Source: Labia minor (Eukaryota; Arthropoda; Insecta; Dermaptera; Spongiphoridae). From it: a stretch of 64,000 nt of DNA. How positions within the stretch are numbered: the stretch's first letter is position 1; every line of letters begins with the position of its first letter. Shown here piece after piece: positions 33,095 through 45,485 of this stretch. The stretch lies in the NCBI GenBank assembly GCA_963082975.1, contig OY720346.1, positions 76,314,767 to 76,378,766 of the forward strand, in the 5' to 3' direction. A model generated the notes under the pieces. It searched no databases. It was not told the DNA's origin and saw only the letters and a program-made list of their open reading frames with translations. Made by a program: the position numbers and the translations under genes.

Positions 33095-35294
33095 ATTTTT
33101 TAATTCCCAATATTCCCAATATAGTTTTCATTTGATTTCTATGCAATTAACTTCCTTTAAAGAGCTATAATTCATATATATACATACATACCACACTAAA
33201 ACACTATATATTCGAATATAATCAAACATTTTGGATTTGATTGATAATATGTAAATTTAATAAAAATTCTTTTAAATTTTAATACAAACTTTGAGATAAG
33301 TATATTACAGTGAAAAATAATAAAAGATTAATTTCTTGTTCCATGATTAAAAAATTTGTCAGTTTATGTGTTTAATAAAATTTTTATTATTACAAATATT
33401 TGATTTGATTTTTCATATGAATAAATAAAACTAAATGTGCCCAACGTTTTTCGTTGAATATGAAGCAATTCATAAATTAACTTTGTCAGGCTTATAGAAA
33501 AATTATTTTATTCTTTTTAGTTCATGAGAAAAACGTTATTTTATAAAATTTTATCTTATTTTTGTTTTTTTAAATGTCTACTTTGTGCAATTTTCTTTTT
33601 AAAAATTAGTATTTTCGTATCCCTGGAACCTATCTTCGATCTTTACATGGTTTGCTATAGAAAATCTTAATTCACTTTGTTTTTTTAGCGTGGCCCCGAC
33701 ACAAAGTGATGTATTGGTGTATTCAATTTTTCAAAGAATAAATAAAATATTCAAGAGATGGAAAAAGAAAAATTGATTTAGTAAGTATTTAAGAATAAGA
33801 AATGATCTTAAAAAGAAAAAAAAATTAAAATTAACTTTATTAATTTACATCCTAAGTAATTGTGGAGAAATTAATAAAAGACTACATTATTTAATTATGT
33901 TTTTAATTTAAAAAAACACTTTAATATCATTTTAAATGGTGCTATCCAATATTTAATTACATTTAAATAAATAAAAATAATTAATTCAATAAGAAAACAT
34001 TCATTTATTTATCATATAATATTTAGATTTCATTATAAAAATGGGTTTCGAAAAAGAGATAGAGATGGTTTTTTTTTCTATTCATATTTACAAGAAATTA
34101 TAATATTTTTGTTAAATTTAGAATTTTACAATTGTCGAACATAAAACTAAACAAAGTTTCCTCTGAATGTCATTATTATCGAGATATTTTGTCTCAAAAT
34201 TAGATTATTTATTAGCTACAATTTAAAATCTTTTAATTTTTATTTGTATAATTATTAAATATTTTATATTTCTCTGTAGTGTAGCTATATAGGATGTAAA
34301 ATGGGCTTGATTCCAAAAATCACATTATATAAAATAAATAAATAAATAAATAATCGTTTATAACATCTAATTCCCTCTGATATTAAACATTTAAATAGCT
34401 ATATTAAATTTTAAACATTTTTATTAATCTTAATAATATTAAATAACAAACAAACAAAAAAAATCACGGATACAAAACGCATTTTGTTTTTTGTTTTGTT
34501 TCTCTCCCGCCCCACACTTCTTTTTTTCTTTAATATCTTGAATGCATTAAAATGTTGACAAAGTTTTTCATTAAAATTTATTTAAGCTTCTTAAATATAT
34601 ACATATTACCATATCTGATAATCAGGATTTTTTTTTTACCCAGTCTCACCCATTCTCTCATCTCTCCTATGAAAACATTCCAACAAAAACTTTTGTTCTA
34701 AAAAAAAGCAATTAATAAAATGGAGAAAAAGTTTAATGGTAAAAAAAAAAAAATTAAAATTATTCAGACAAGTAGAAATAAAAGGAAAACAAAAAGAGTG
34801 AGAGAGAAAGAGATAACGAATCCCTCCTGGAGAGTATGCAACCAGTAATTAATTAAATTTCTACTTAATAGTCACTGCAAGGATTTTGTTTAACTTTGTT
34901 TTTTTTTTTTTTTTTTTTTTTTATTTTGTAAATTTATGAATTTATTCAAGAAAAGATTTTAATTGATCTGTTATATTTTAATATAACTATATATGCTTTA
35001 AAATAGGATATGAATAATTTATTTGAATATGTTAAATACAATTCGGTTTTTAGAATGATTTTTTTTATATTAAAGAAGAAGAAATATTAAATATACAAAC
35101 ATATATTTAAATATATGATTTCAATTTATTTTCTATTCTATTTTATGATTATGTTTATATATATTTATGTTTATGTGACACGTTTAGATACAAGGACAAA
35201 AAATATTTTTACAAACTGTAAAAGATAAATCAATGAGAAATCTTATCTATCTCAGGAAAATAAATTATGTACCCAAAACTGTTTTATTAATGTT
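33095..35294. other. Long AT-rich tract without features
   Basis: About 2.2 kb of A/T-dominated sequence with poly-A/T runs (34741-34753, 34900-34922) and AAATAAATAAAT words near 34330. I see no gene, terminal repeat or recognised element. Confidence 0.6.
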
Positions 35295-35955
35295 CGAGAT
35301 CTGTTCAAAAGAAAAGGAGAATTTTAATTTTCGCGGGGTGGGTACATTAGATTATCGAAAGAAGGTCGAGAAGTTCCAACAAATGTGAAGGTCTTTCTCA
35401 CTGTTATCTTCGATTACAATGGCGTGGTGCATCATGAGTTCTTGCCAACAGGATGTACTGTCATGAGTTCTTAATGTTGAGGTCGTACTGTTAATAAGGA
35501 ATACTACAAGGAAATTATTCAACATTTGCGTGAAGCAATATGGCTCAAACGATCGGAATTGTAAAAAAACAAATCACGGATTCTGCATCACGATAATGCA
35601 CAAACACACACATCATTGCTTGTTCGTTTATTTTTTGATCAAAAACAACACCTAAATCATGCCTCAACCACCGCATTCACCAGATTTGGCTCCCTGCGAC
35701 TTTTTCTAAATTCCCAAAACTGAAGAGACCAATGAAAGGAAAGCGTTTTGCCACCATTGACGAGATAAAGTCGGAATCGAAGAACGAGCGGATGGGTATT
35801 CCGAAAAGCGCATTTCAGAAGTGCTTTGACGATTGAATGAAGCGCTGGCATCAGTGCAGTAAATCTGAGGGGAATTACTTTGAAGGAATGTGGATGAATA
35901 AATAAATTATTTTCGAAGTAATTCAAAATTCATCTTTTCTTTGGAACAAACCTCG
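35295..35955 (+). mobile_element. Internally deleted mariner element (M6)
   Basis: The 5' end CGAGATCTGTTCAAAAGAAA and 3' end TTTGGAACAAACCTCG form the terminal repeats. A large 5' deletion joins the end to GGTCGAGAAGTTCCAACAAA. Transposase remnants include VRVFLTVIFDYNGVVHHEFL-type sequence, a broken DNA(Q) remnant, and HSPDLAPCDFF with a stop right after, where the frame shifts. Same subfamily as M2-M4. Confidence 0.8.
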
Positions 35956-37317
35956 AAAAAAAATAATTTATTTTTTTCTCTAAAGACAATTACATAATAT
36001 GTATATTAATAGAAATTGTCATTATATTAAATTTAATAAATATATGTAATATGAATAAGAAAAAATAATTATCTCATATTGATATTGATTTGATTGGCAA
36101 TGTGAGGTATTTATGGTTTTAATTAATTATTAAAGCTTAATTTAAAAAAACATGATTATGTATAGAGGCAAGGATTACACCACAAATCAATTACTAGATA
36201 TGTAGATGCCTAAGTGTGTTTGTTGTAAGAAAAAAAAATATAATAATTATAGTCAAGTTCTCTCATTAACGTGTATTTTCAAAGTAATTTAAATTTGAAA
36301 AATATAAAAGAGAAGAATTATAGAGTAAAAAAAAGAAAAGAAAAGAAAAAGAAAAACGAAAAAGTAAAAGAAATGAATGAGAGAAAGAGAAAATGATTAC
36401 GTCTCTATGAATTTTTCGTTATAGAATAGATTGGAGCATAAAGAGACCAACCTGAAAGCGTTTAATGTATAATTAAATTAAACGTAACGAGAAGTATTTT
36501 ATGTCCAGAATCATTCACTCTCTTTGAAGAAAAACTCGAAAATAGATTTTAAAGACGTCCTAAGTGTTTTAGATTCCCTTTTGCCCTTTGATTCAGTTAT
36601 TTGCGTGGGAATTCAAATTGAGATCAAACGGTGATGTAAATAAAAAAAATAAAAAAAATAAAAATGTCGCTTTTACATGTGACATCAAAAACCCACAACG
36701 ACGACGAAGATGTCGTTCGCTTTTTCCTTTCATCCCCACCACCATCAGACAGGGCGAAGAAAAAAAAAGACCAAGGGCCCCTTTTTAAGATTTTATATTT
36801 GATTCGATTCGACGTTGATTATTTTTTTAACATTGCCAGGAAAAATTGATCTTTTTTGACAGAGAAATGTTCTTTTTAAGAGAATAATTAACTTAAAAAT
36901 TTTATTAATATATATATATATATATATAAGTATAAAAAGATAGAAGACAATAATTAAGATGGAAAAAACTTTATAACGTAGGTACCTAATACGTATATAT
37001 AAAGAACTTCAAAGAAAATAAAAATATTTAGATTATATTTATATATAGGTAGAGATATATACATATAAAATATTAAATGAATGTACAAATTTATTTAAAT
37101 TAAATATCCTTTGATCTAAACATTTTTTTTATATCTATCTATCATTCATTCATTCATTCATTTATATCGCAGTTTTTTATTTAAAAGATAGTAAGTATAA
37201 TATTTTGTTTCTTTTTTTTTTAAATTAAATTTGCAATCATATCATTAGCATGATTAATAAAAAAAAATCAAATTCACTGTCGATTTAGATAAAATTTAAA
37301 AACCTAATGTAAGTTTA
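35956..37317. other. AT-rich DNA, purine tracts and one mixed patch
   Basis: Contains AAAAG-rich runs (36330-36380), a patch at 36660-36790 with CCACAACGACGACGAAGATG, and (TA)n near 36912. Two overlapping short + frames in that patch are unrecognised. Confidence 0.45.
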
Positions 37318-37520
37318 AGAGGCAGCTAGCCGAGAGTGTAGCGTAGCGTACACAAGAAGTCGGCGTTCGATTCCAACTAAGAACTAATTTTTCCAATAAA
37401 ATTCAATTTAACATCAGCTGCCTCCGGCTCCAGGAACTGTCAGTTCATACATGCGGGAGGCAACGGGAAACCACCGCAAGGGAGACGGCAAGTTTACTTT
37501 TAACAGTGATTTTTATAAAT
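37318..37520 (+). repeat. tRNA-derived SINE-like element
   Basis: An internal RNA polymerase III promoter is visible: A box TAGCCGAGAGTG (37327-37338) and B box GTTCGATTCC (37365-37374) at about tRNA spacing. Unlike a tRNA there is no acceptor pairing. The sequence continues with a GC-richer body (CAGCTGCCTCCGGCTCCAGG, GGGAGGCAACGGGAAACCAC) typical of SINE bodies. Clear flanking duplications were not identified. Confidence 0.65.
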
Positions 37521-37742
37521 TTCCCTTTTTTCTCCTCATTATAATTTAATAATTGTATATTCGATCAATTGAATATGTAATATATGATAGTTAATTTTAA
37601 TCAATTAAATATTATTCACACTATTGATTATCTAGATAAATGATTTAATAAATATTTTAATATTCAAATAAAAAACAAAATTGTAAGATGTTTTAAAATT
37701 TTATATTAAAAAAAAACAGAAATTTTTCCAAAAAGTAAAAAA

Positions 37743-38572
37743 TCTGGAGTGTCTCCAATCGACTATCGCGCATATTTGAATTGGATGAAGCTTTTTTCTA
37801 TATTTGAAAATTAATTAAAATTTTAATTTTCACTGATAACATTTTATTGAAATAAAAAGACTGAATTTTTCTTCTTTTGGGACGCGAAGGCCCTGCACTA
37901 GCATCTGAACAAGTCAAATCACAATATTTATTTTTTAATAAAAAAATAAAATATTAATTTCCAAACTACAATTATTTATACGTAGTTTGTGATCATTGAT
38001 GCCAATATCAACCCAGCATGCAATGTGAAATGACCTGGAGAATGAATAATCAGCGAAGGATTTTCACGTGTGACTGGATTCTGAGACAGAACACCTCAAC
38101 ATGCACCAGCGTGTGTTTGGGTCTTTGTTGATGACACCTCGTCACGTGCTGGCGCGTAATTGGCAGTCAACATGTTAAAAAATTTAAAAAATTCATTCCG
38201 GTACTTTCAGCAATTCAATCAAGCTAAAATTCTATATATAGCAGTTTTTTACAATTTTTAATCCTGTGAAAAACTATCAAACTTATATATTCAATTTTAC
38301 GATCAGTTTAGAGGAAAAAAATAAATAAAAACGCGCGCGCGAGCATGGTAGGCAATGACCCTCTTCCGAATGAGCTACATTTCTCAAGAATTGATAGAAA
38401 ACTACGAATTTTGAATAATGCCCGTGTACAAAATTTCATTATTCTAGCTCAAACCGTTTTTGCGTAATTTTGTCTACAACCACACACAAACACGCACAGG
38501 CATTTTTCTCAAACTTAGTGAAAAAATCAGGGGCCTTCAAAACGTATAAAAACATCAAAATCTCGACATGGC
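37743..38572 (+). mobile_element. Helentron-like repeat, family A (copy A9) with divergent middle
   Basis: The 5' head CTGGAGTGTCTCCAATCGAC is followed by a non-family stretch (about 37795-38100, including TGACCTGGAGAATGAATAAT). It then resumes with CAGCGTGTGTTTGGGTCTTT through to ACATCAAAATCTCGACATGG. The terminal hairpin is missing. The middle may be a different subfamily or an insertion. Confidence 0.7.
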
Positions 38573-38689
38573 TAATAATGAGAAGAATTTAAAGATATAA
38601 AATATGGAGTATGTGGAAGAATTAACTCAAATTCTTTTCATAAATGCATATCAATAATTCAATACAATCTAAAAAATATAGATCTATAG

Positions 38690-39008
38690 CACTGATTCTC
38701 AACCACTGGGCCGCGGCACTTTTGGGTGCCGCGAAATTTTCAAAATGTGCCGCCAAATTTTACAAATGTAAAGTTCAAATTAAGAAAAAGTATTTATTTG
38801 TTTTATATGTATGTATAAAATAGGTAAAATGTTTTTGCGATCAGGTTCTTAAACATTTCCGACTTTTTTTCAATTTTTTTCAATATGGTTCTAAAAAACA
38901 AGGTAAAACTTGGTATGATTATTACATTTATCATTTTCTTTGTGTTCCGCCAAATTTTTAAACCGTTAAAAGTGTGTCGTGGTAAAAAAAAAAGGTTGAG
39001 AATCACTG
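38690..39008. mobile_element. hAT-like miniature element, family E (copy 2)
   Basis: Ends CACTGATTCTCAACC and GGTTGAGAATCACTG. The exact 8-bp target duplication ATCTATAG lies at 38682-38689 and 39009-39016. It aligns throughout with copy 1 at 27402 and carries an extra TTCTAAAAAACAAGG stretch in the middle. Confidence 0.9.
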
Positions 39009-40381
39009 ATCTATAGATACATAGATTCAATTCATAAATAAATAATTAATTAAAAATAGCATTTCTATTTTTTTTTTTTGTCAAAATGAGGAAATGAAAA
39101 ATATTCTTATTAGAATATTGCTCGTTTGATCATCTAATTTTATACAAGTTAGTGAGCAGGACCTCCCAGAAACCGATCGCCTTCAAGTGTCGGCCATAAA
39201 TCAAACATGTGATCACTAGTGTCGTCGTCATCCTCTCGTCATTCATTCCGTTCATGACATTTTCATGGAAACTCATCTCTCTCTCTTTACGTCAACCTCC
39301 AACTTTCTTCTTCCTCATCACTATTTAAACTATATTTTTAGAAACAAATAGAAGATAAAAGAGCGGAAGTCAAGAAATGTCGCCGCCAAAGATAACACTT
39401 AAAATTGTTGAGTTACTTTTGATGATTATGGAATTGTTGGTCCCCAGGAGTCCTCCAAATTCTCTAGTCTAGTCAGCCCACCCACAGGTTCGAAAAAAAT
39501 ATTAAACGATATGAATGGAATCGTTTGAAGTCAAACAAAGATTTTAGGATAAATTTGTGTGCGATGTAGATTTCTTCCTCCTTGTCCTTAATATTTAAAC
39601 TACCATCCAACCCTAAAGCGGTCAAAAGCTTTTAATAAAAAAAAATAAAAATAACTCGGCGCGCTATATTGGTGAAAAGTTGACAAGGAAAAATAAAGAA
39701 TCAATATGAAAGATAAGATACCCAATTCGATAAATTTCTTCTTCTTTTTTTTTTAATAAGGTGAATAAGGTGAATATTATTTTGAAAGATAAAAATAAAA
39801 ATTTCAAACGAGGAAGTTGAAAAAAAGAAAAATAATAATAAACGTTTAATAAAATATAAATTTTGTTGTTGTTATTGTTATTCAAAGATAGGAGGATATC
39901 ATGAATTAATAATGTGAATTCTATATACGTTGGTTATCTTCAATGAAATATTAAATTAAATATCCACCGTTCTTTAATAATTAATATGTAAATTCGTATA
40001 AAATAAAGTATTTTATTTAATAAAATCATTGAGAGTGAGTGAGAGGATACGAAAGTTTATTCTGTTCAGAGTAGATCGATTTGAGTGGTTGGTTCAGTGA
40101 TACTCTATTTTTAACAATTTTAGAATTTTAAAAGGCCCAATGACGCAGCCAGCGTGCGAGCTGCGACTATGTACCTGGCACTCGCTTATCATGTGTCCGG
40201 CCAGGACTTAAATATAATAATAGTTATCTATAACCGGTCTGGTCTAATAAATAATTAAGTAATTTGACATATTCTTTATATATTTATACATTCATTTTGT
40301 CGTTATTAACTTAATAGAACATTAATATAGATATAGAAATATGGTAAAAGGCTGGTTGATTTTCAAGAAATACCTTTATTT
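39009..40381. other. Mixed AT-rich DNA, one moderately conserved-looking patch
   Basis: Positions 39145-39320 and 39360-39500 are closer to even composition, with no frame on either strand long enough to call. 40136-40215 contains CAATGACGCAGCCAGCGTGC, resembling the left end of the element at 16402. Confidence 0.4.
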
Positions 40382-40538
40382 TTACTTTCCCGCATACTTC
40401 GTATAAGGGAAGTATTGGAATCGTCAAAAATTTCGACTTCGAGATTTTGATAGATCTTGACGTTTTAGACCTCCCTGAGTCGGAAAATACCATTTTTCGA
40501 ATTATGTCTGTGTGTGTGTATGTATGTATGTATGTATG

Positions 40539-40569
<31 letters not shown>

Positions 40570-41503
40570 TGTCTGTAAGCAAATTTACTCAAAAACTAAT
40601 CAAGCTAGGACTTCGAAATTTTGTACACCGATATTATTCACAGTTTGTAGATTTCTATCAAAATTTCGTCAAAATCGGTTAACCGGAAGTGGTACTTTAC
40701 CTACACTGGTTGCGTTTACCTTTCAAGTAAAGTACCAGTTTGCTTCGAGATATTTGCTTCATATTTTGTATATAGATTTAAAAATATGAAAAAAATTCAG
40801 ATACCAAATCTCATCATGATCTGACTACCGGAAGTTACATTTTACCTATACAAGTAGCGTTTCCTTTTTACCGACCGACGATAGTAAGGGAGGTATTGTT
40901 TTCACACCAAATTTCACCTGTGGATATTTTTAGGTACATATCTCCACGAATCATGCATTTTCTTAACAGAAAAAAGTATTTTTAGCATGATGTCTGTCCG
41001 TCCGTCCGCTGTGTGTCCGTAGAGATGTGTACAGCTTGAACGGCTCAACCGATTTTGATGAAATTTGGTATATTTACTTAATGCATCAGTATGATGAATG
41101 GATCAACTTTTGGTGCAAATCCGGAAACCGGAAGTGCTAGTATTGCCGATCGAAGAGAGGAAGTGAAGGGTTATTTTCATATCAAATTTCTTGTGAAGGC
41201 ATATCTCCACGTATTATGGACTTTGTATTGGTTTTATCCTCGAGAAAAATCATCTTAATTAGTTTTTTCTTAATTTAAAATGATATGACGTCACCCAGCA
41301 CTTCATGACGTCACAGCCAGCCCTTATATATTATAAATAAAATAAAATTAAAAATATTTATATTATATCCATATCTGTTTTTTTTTTTACATTTAAAATA
41401 TCAGTTAATCGGAAGTAGCGCTTTATTACATTCTAAATATTCATTCACAACTCTTTATACCTATTTATATGCGGGAAAGTCTAGGGGAGGTCACTCCCGC
41501 TTA
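40382..41503 (-). mobile_element. Helentron-like composite, family B with internal C unit (copy B2)
   Basis: Nearly identical to B1 in reverse, with the 3' hairpin at 40383-40412 and the (GTAT)n tract at 40515-40568. The internal C terminus (ACCGACCGACGATAGTAAGG) is near 40870, TGACGTCA is at 41286 and 41306, and the 5' head GGTCACTCCCGCTTA is at 41491-41503. The number of tetranucleotide repeats differs from B1. Confidence 0.85.
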
Positions 41504-41557
41504 TTTCTATTATAACACAATAAATTTCCAAAATTTAAACTAATATATTTAAAAAAA

Positions 41558-42020
41558 GGCCAGGCCAGAACCGACCTATGATTTTAAATAAATTAATTTC
41601 CAAACATTTTATATATATATATAAAGTATCAAATAAAAAAAAAATTATAAAACTTGAATTAAAACTACTAAATTATATTATCTTGGTTTTTATTTTTAGT
41701 TTAATTACTCAATTATTATTTACTACAATGAAGATAAAATTAATTTTTTGGAAAGTACCATTTCCTGTTTCCGGATAAACAATAAAAATTGATGAATTCA
41801 TGCTACTGATGCATTAAGTAAATATATCAAATTTTATCAAAAATCCGTTGAGCCATTCAAGCTGAACACCTGTATACGGACACACAATAGACAGACAGAC
41901 GGACAGACATGATGCTAAAAATACTTTTTCCAGTTAACAAAATGCATGAATCGTGGAGATATGAAAAAAATTCTCCACGTATGAAAACAATACCTTCGCT
42001 TCCTATCCTCTCGGTCGATA
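41558..42020 (+). mobile_element. Helentron-like repeat, family C (copy C4)
   Basis: The head GGCCAGGCCAGAACCGACC is decayed. The order AAATAAATTAATTTCCAAAC, TTCCGGATAAACAATAAAAA, GACAGACAGACGGACAGACA is kept. The 3' end CTCTCGGTCGATAA is degenerate. The following 130 bp (42021-42150) match the linker inside the C tandem at 10280-10398. Confidence 0.7.
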
Positions 42021-42264
42021 ATAATGTTTAAATTTAAATTATAATATAAATTTAATGAATTTAACACAGCTTTTGTTTCTAAAGTTTTACAGTTATTAAA
42101 ATAATAATGAAAGATGTTTATATTTTCATATAGATATAAAAAACTAATTAAAATGATATTTTCATATAATCTCGTATATACATTTTCTAGATTGAATAGC
42201 GCGAACACAGGTAATTTTTCATCGCATTCTTTAATTATTAATATTAATTAATGTTTTTACTTAC

Positions 42265-42475
42265 ATGATGGGTTGCGTCTAATTTGGCACAGCGACGTCT
42301 TCTTAATCGTCTGCCAACCAATGCGATTAGTTTGGCCAGGTGCCGACGTGCAGGAACACATCGGGAACATTCAGCCGATGGTGGAGCATTGGCCGTTAAG
42401 ACAGCTCCCGTGGCTGGATCTATCAACGGGGTACCCGAAGATCCCATATAACGAACGAGTTCGCGTCCCGCCAGG
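42265..42475 (-). CDS. Internal coding exon of an unidentified host gene (partial)
   Basis: On the minus strand a T-rich tract ends in TTTTTCTAG, an acceptor, directly before 42475. CATCAT|GTAAGTAA, a strong donor, follows 42265. The 211-bp exon is about half GC in a region of about 20-25% GC. After one base completing a split codon, one frame is open for 70 codons and ends in phase 0. The other two frames have stops. Residues include LAGRELVRYMGSSG, then LIDPATGAVLTANAPP, then two cysteines (ECSRC) and a very basic stretch GRRLRRRRCAK. There is no membrane segment. The basic amphipathic part could bind nucleic acid, calmodulin or lipid, but I do not recognise the protein. Flanking exons are not visible, so introns would be long. 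Confidence 0.6.
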
Positions 42476-42718
42476 CTAGAAAAACAAATAATACAAATAT
42501 AACAAACTTATATTAATTAAAATAATATAGAAAACATTCATTACTTGTGTGATAATATAATAAATCTATTATTTAAAAATACTTAAATGAAAAACAAAAA
42601 ATAAATATTATTATATTCATCTATTATTATTATCATAACCTATTCATAACTTAGAAATTATCCAAGTTCAATAAAAGAAAAATTACTAGTTTAAATAATA
42701 TATGTATGTGTTTATAAG
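42476..42718. other. AT-rich DNA upstream of the exon (putative intron)
   Basis: T-rich on the minus strand just before the acceptor, as expected for a polypyrimidine tract. Otherwise featureless. Confidence 0.45.
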
Positions 42719-43140
42719 AGGACAGGTCAAAAAATTATTTTATTATTTTTGACGTAGTCGTCCAACGTTTGTTCAATTTTTTTTATTCCTTCGAAAAAAT
42801 AAGATTTGTCGAGGACATCAAAATAGGTATTTGTTTGTGAGATGAGTTCATCGTCGGGATCGAATCTCTTTCCGCCGAGCCATTAATTCAGGTTTGAAAA
42901 CAAGAAATAGGCACTTGGGACTAAATCCGGAGAATAGAGTGGATGAGGGAGCAATTTGTATCACTTTATTCCATTTTTTTCTCCAATTACTAGGTAGTCT
43001 GCTATTAATGGATGTCAAACAAAAACTAAAACACTCAGCTGGTTCAAATTCCGACAGAAGTCAACTGATAGTGCTGGCAGGAGCAGTGTTGACATTTAAT
43101 TTAAGATTTTCAATATAAACCACATTTTATCATTCTCCTG
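42719..43140 (-). mobile_element. Mariner relic of a third subtype (M9)
   Basis: The minus strand reads HPLYSPDLVPSAYFLFSNLN, then after a stop GGKRFDPDDELISQTNTYFD, then EGIKKIEQTLDDYV. This is the C-terminal end of a mariner transposase different from M2-M8. The normal third catalytic aspartate of the SD(Y/F)FLF motif is alanine here. The distal part (42990-43130) matches 58080-58200. Terminal repeats are not recognisable. Confidence 0.75.
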
Positions 43141-44489
43141 AAGTCCAAACGGTTTGTTTTTTGTTTTTTTTTTTTTTTGAAAAAAAGCTGTATTTCATAC
43201 TTGTACAAGTAGTAAATTGATTTTGTCAATTAAAATAAACACTATTAAAAAAAAAACAACAAAAATTAAGAGATTATCTTTTTATTATTTTATATGTCTT
43301 AAAAATAGATTTTTTCTAAACGAGAAACATTTCTATTCAAGTGTCACAGAATCATCATTAAAAAAAAAGAAAAAGTTTTCTCTAATGAACTACAAAGGAA
43401 TGAGGGTTGTTCTATAGATGTTTATCTCCAAGAAGAAATCTTTAGAATGAGACATTTAAAACAACTAAAAAACCACTAGAAAAGTATGATCATTATCAAA
43501 ATACCAGACATATTTATATACCTATATATTCAATTCATTATTAACAAAAAAAAAGACCTTCACAAGGGGTTGATAAATTTTAATTATTATCTATTTGTTG
43601 GATGTGTTAAAAACTATATGATAGTTGATGATTATGATTCTGAAAATATTTATTTCATAAAAATTATAAAAATAAAGTTAAATTTGAATTTATTGAAAAT
43701 ATGTTCATTTCAAATTTATTTGTTTTTCATTTAAAAAAATTAAATAAATATCTATATGTATTTGTGAATAAATATACTCGTGTATTTAAAAAAGTAATTT
43801 AAAATAAAATTCAAAATACTCAGATTTTTTTATAAGAAAAAAATATTAGATAGTTATACTCGATTTAATTATAGCATCACTCTCTGAATTGAACTATACT
43901 ATACTACAGTGATTTTTGGTTTAAGGTTTAAGTTTTTAACAATTTATTTGCACAATATTTGACACAATATTTTTTGCTTTCTTTAGTCACGTGAAAAATC
44001 CATTCTAAAATCTAATAAAATTTTTGATCAAGAAAATAATCCAAACTTAATGAAAGATTAAAAATCATTAAAAACAAACTTAAGTTGATTTTTATTTATA
44101 TATAATAATAAAAAAAAAATTAAATAAATGATAAAAACATATAAGATTTTCTGTAGAGATATCTTTGACATGTAATCAAAATATATGAAATATATTTTTA
44201 TGATCAATAAAAATATAATCATTTCACATATATCTCAATAAATAGTTAGAGAAAATTGTATAAATAAAATATAATTTGATTAAAAATAACGTACTAATTT
44301 AGAAATATTCTATTCTAAATAAGAAAAATTGCATAATTTTTAGAAATTTAATTGAAAAATAGATGAAAAAATTGTTTTTATATTTTTTTTTAATCACAAT
44401 CAGTAATCAGTAAGAATTGTTTTTCAACTCCTCCAAACCTGTAAATTATATTAAGTTTCTATTTTTATTATTTACTTGCTATTATATAA
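43141..44489. other. AT-rich non-coding DNA
   Basis: Poly-T and poly-A runs at 43155-43185. Lys/Ile/Asn/Phe-rich frames (for example 43486-43734) are expected by chance at this composition. Nothing recognised. Confidence 0.55.
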
Positions 44490-45003
44490 TACAGTACCTG
44501 GTTCATTTATTATAAACTATGAATATTTAAGATTAAGAATATTATTTAACGACAAAATATAGGAAACAATTTCAAATAATTTAAAAGTACATAAATTAAA
44601 AAAAAATAGTCATAAAACATACAGCCCTTAAACGTACGTATTAATGCATTGAAAGACAGAAAAGTATAACATATGATAATATATATTTCGTTATTTGATT
44701 ACAAAATATCATTAAAATAAATATTTTTATAATATTTATTTTATTTATAATATTCTGGATTTAAGGACGCGCTGTCCAGAGCCATTTTTTTATTATTAAA
44801 ATTCCTATTTTAAATTAAGAAAAAATTAACAAAGATGATTTTTCCCGAGTCTGAAACCAATCCAGATCGATTTTTCTTTATTAAATATTATCTATGGTAT
44901 GAATTTCAAAAAAATGCTTCGAGCGGTTTAATATATCAAAAATACATATATATATATATTATATATACAATATATATATATACAATTTTTGCTAGTACAA
45001 TAA
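44490..45003 (+). repeat. Dispersed repeat, family G (copy G3)
   Basis: The longest G copy. Blocks in order are ACTATGAATATTTAAGATTA, GCATTGAAAGACAGAAAAGT, GACGCGCTGTCC, AATCCAGATCGATTTTTCTT, (TA)n, then CAATTTTTGCTAGTA followed by AATAAGATAAGATA. The same order appears in G1 and G4/G5. Its terminal structure is not resolved. Confidence 0.65.
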
Positions 45004-45087
45004 GATAAGATAAGATATAAAACTGGTAAATTTTTCTATAATATCTATTGAGAGAAAACAAAGAAAACTTGTTAAAAAAGACAGAAA

Positions 45088-45345
45088 ATACGCGAGAGAG
45101 CGATAAGAGGGTCATCGCCTTCCACGTTTTTATTTTTTTTTTCCTCTAAACTGACCGTAAATATAAAGATATGTTTGATAGTTTTTCACAGGATTAAAAA
45201 TTGTATTTAACTGGTATAGTTAGAATTTCAGCTTGATTGATTCGCTGAGAATACTGGAATTAATTTTTTAAATTTTTAAAACGCTTAGACTGCCAATAAC
45301 GCGCCAGCACGTGACGAGATGTCATCAATAAAGAGCCAAACATCC
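45088..45345 (-). mobile_element. Family A internal fragment
   Basis: Reverse-orientation piece running from GAGGGTCATCGCCTTCCACG through AGAATTTCAGCTTGATTGAT to CAATAAAGAGCCAAACATCC. Neither terminus is present. Confidence 0.7.
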
Positions 45346-45485
45346 AAGTTTATATCACTAAAAATATTCGAAACTACATAACATTGAATGATCATTCTTC
45401 TTTTTCTTTAAAATTTTAAATTAAGTAAACGAAATATTAAAATTAATTTGTCAAAATTTCAATTTTCAATTAATTCATTTAGAAA

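Noticed and set aside
36588..36849. Two overlapping short frames in a mixed-composition patch
   Set aside because: No recognisable domain, no splice-flanked structure, and dominated by Lys/Arg runs from A-rich DNA.
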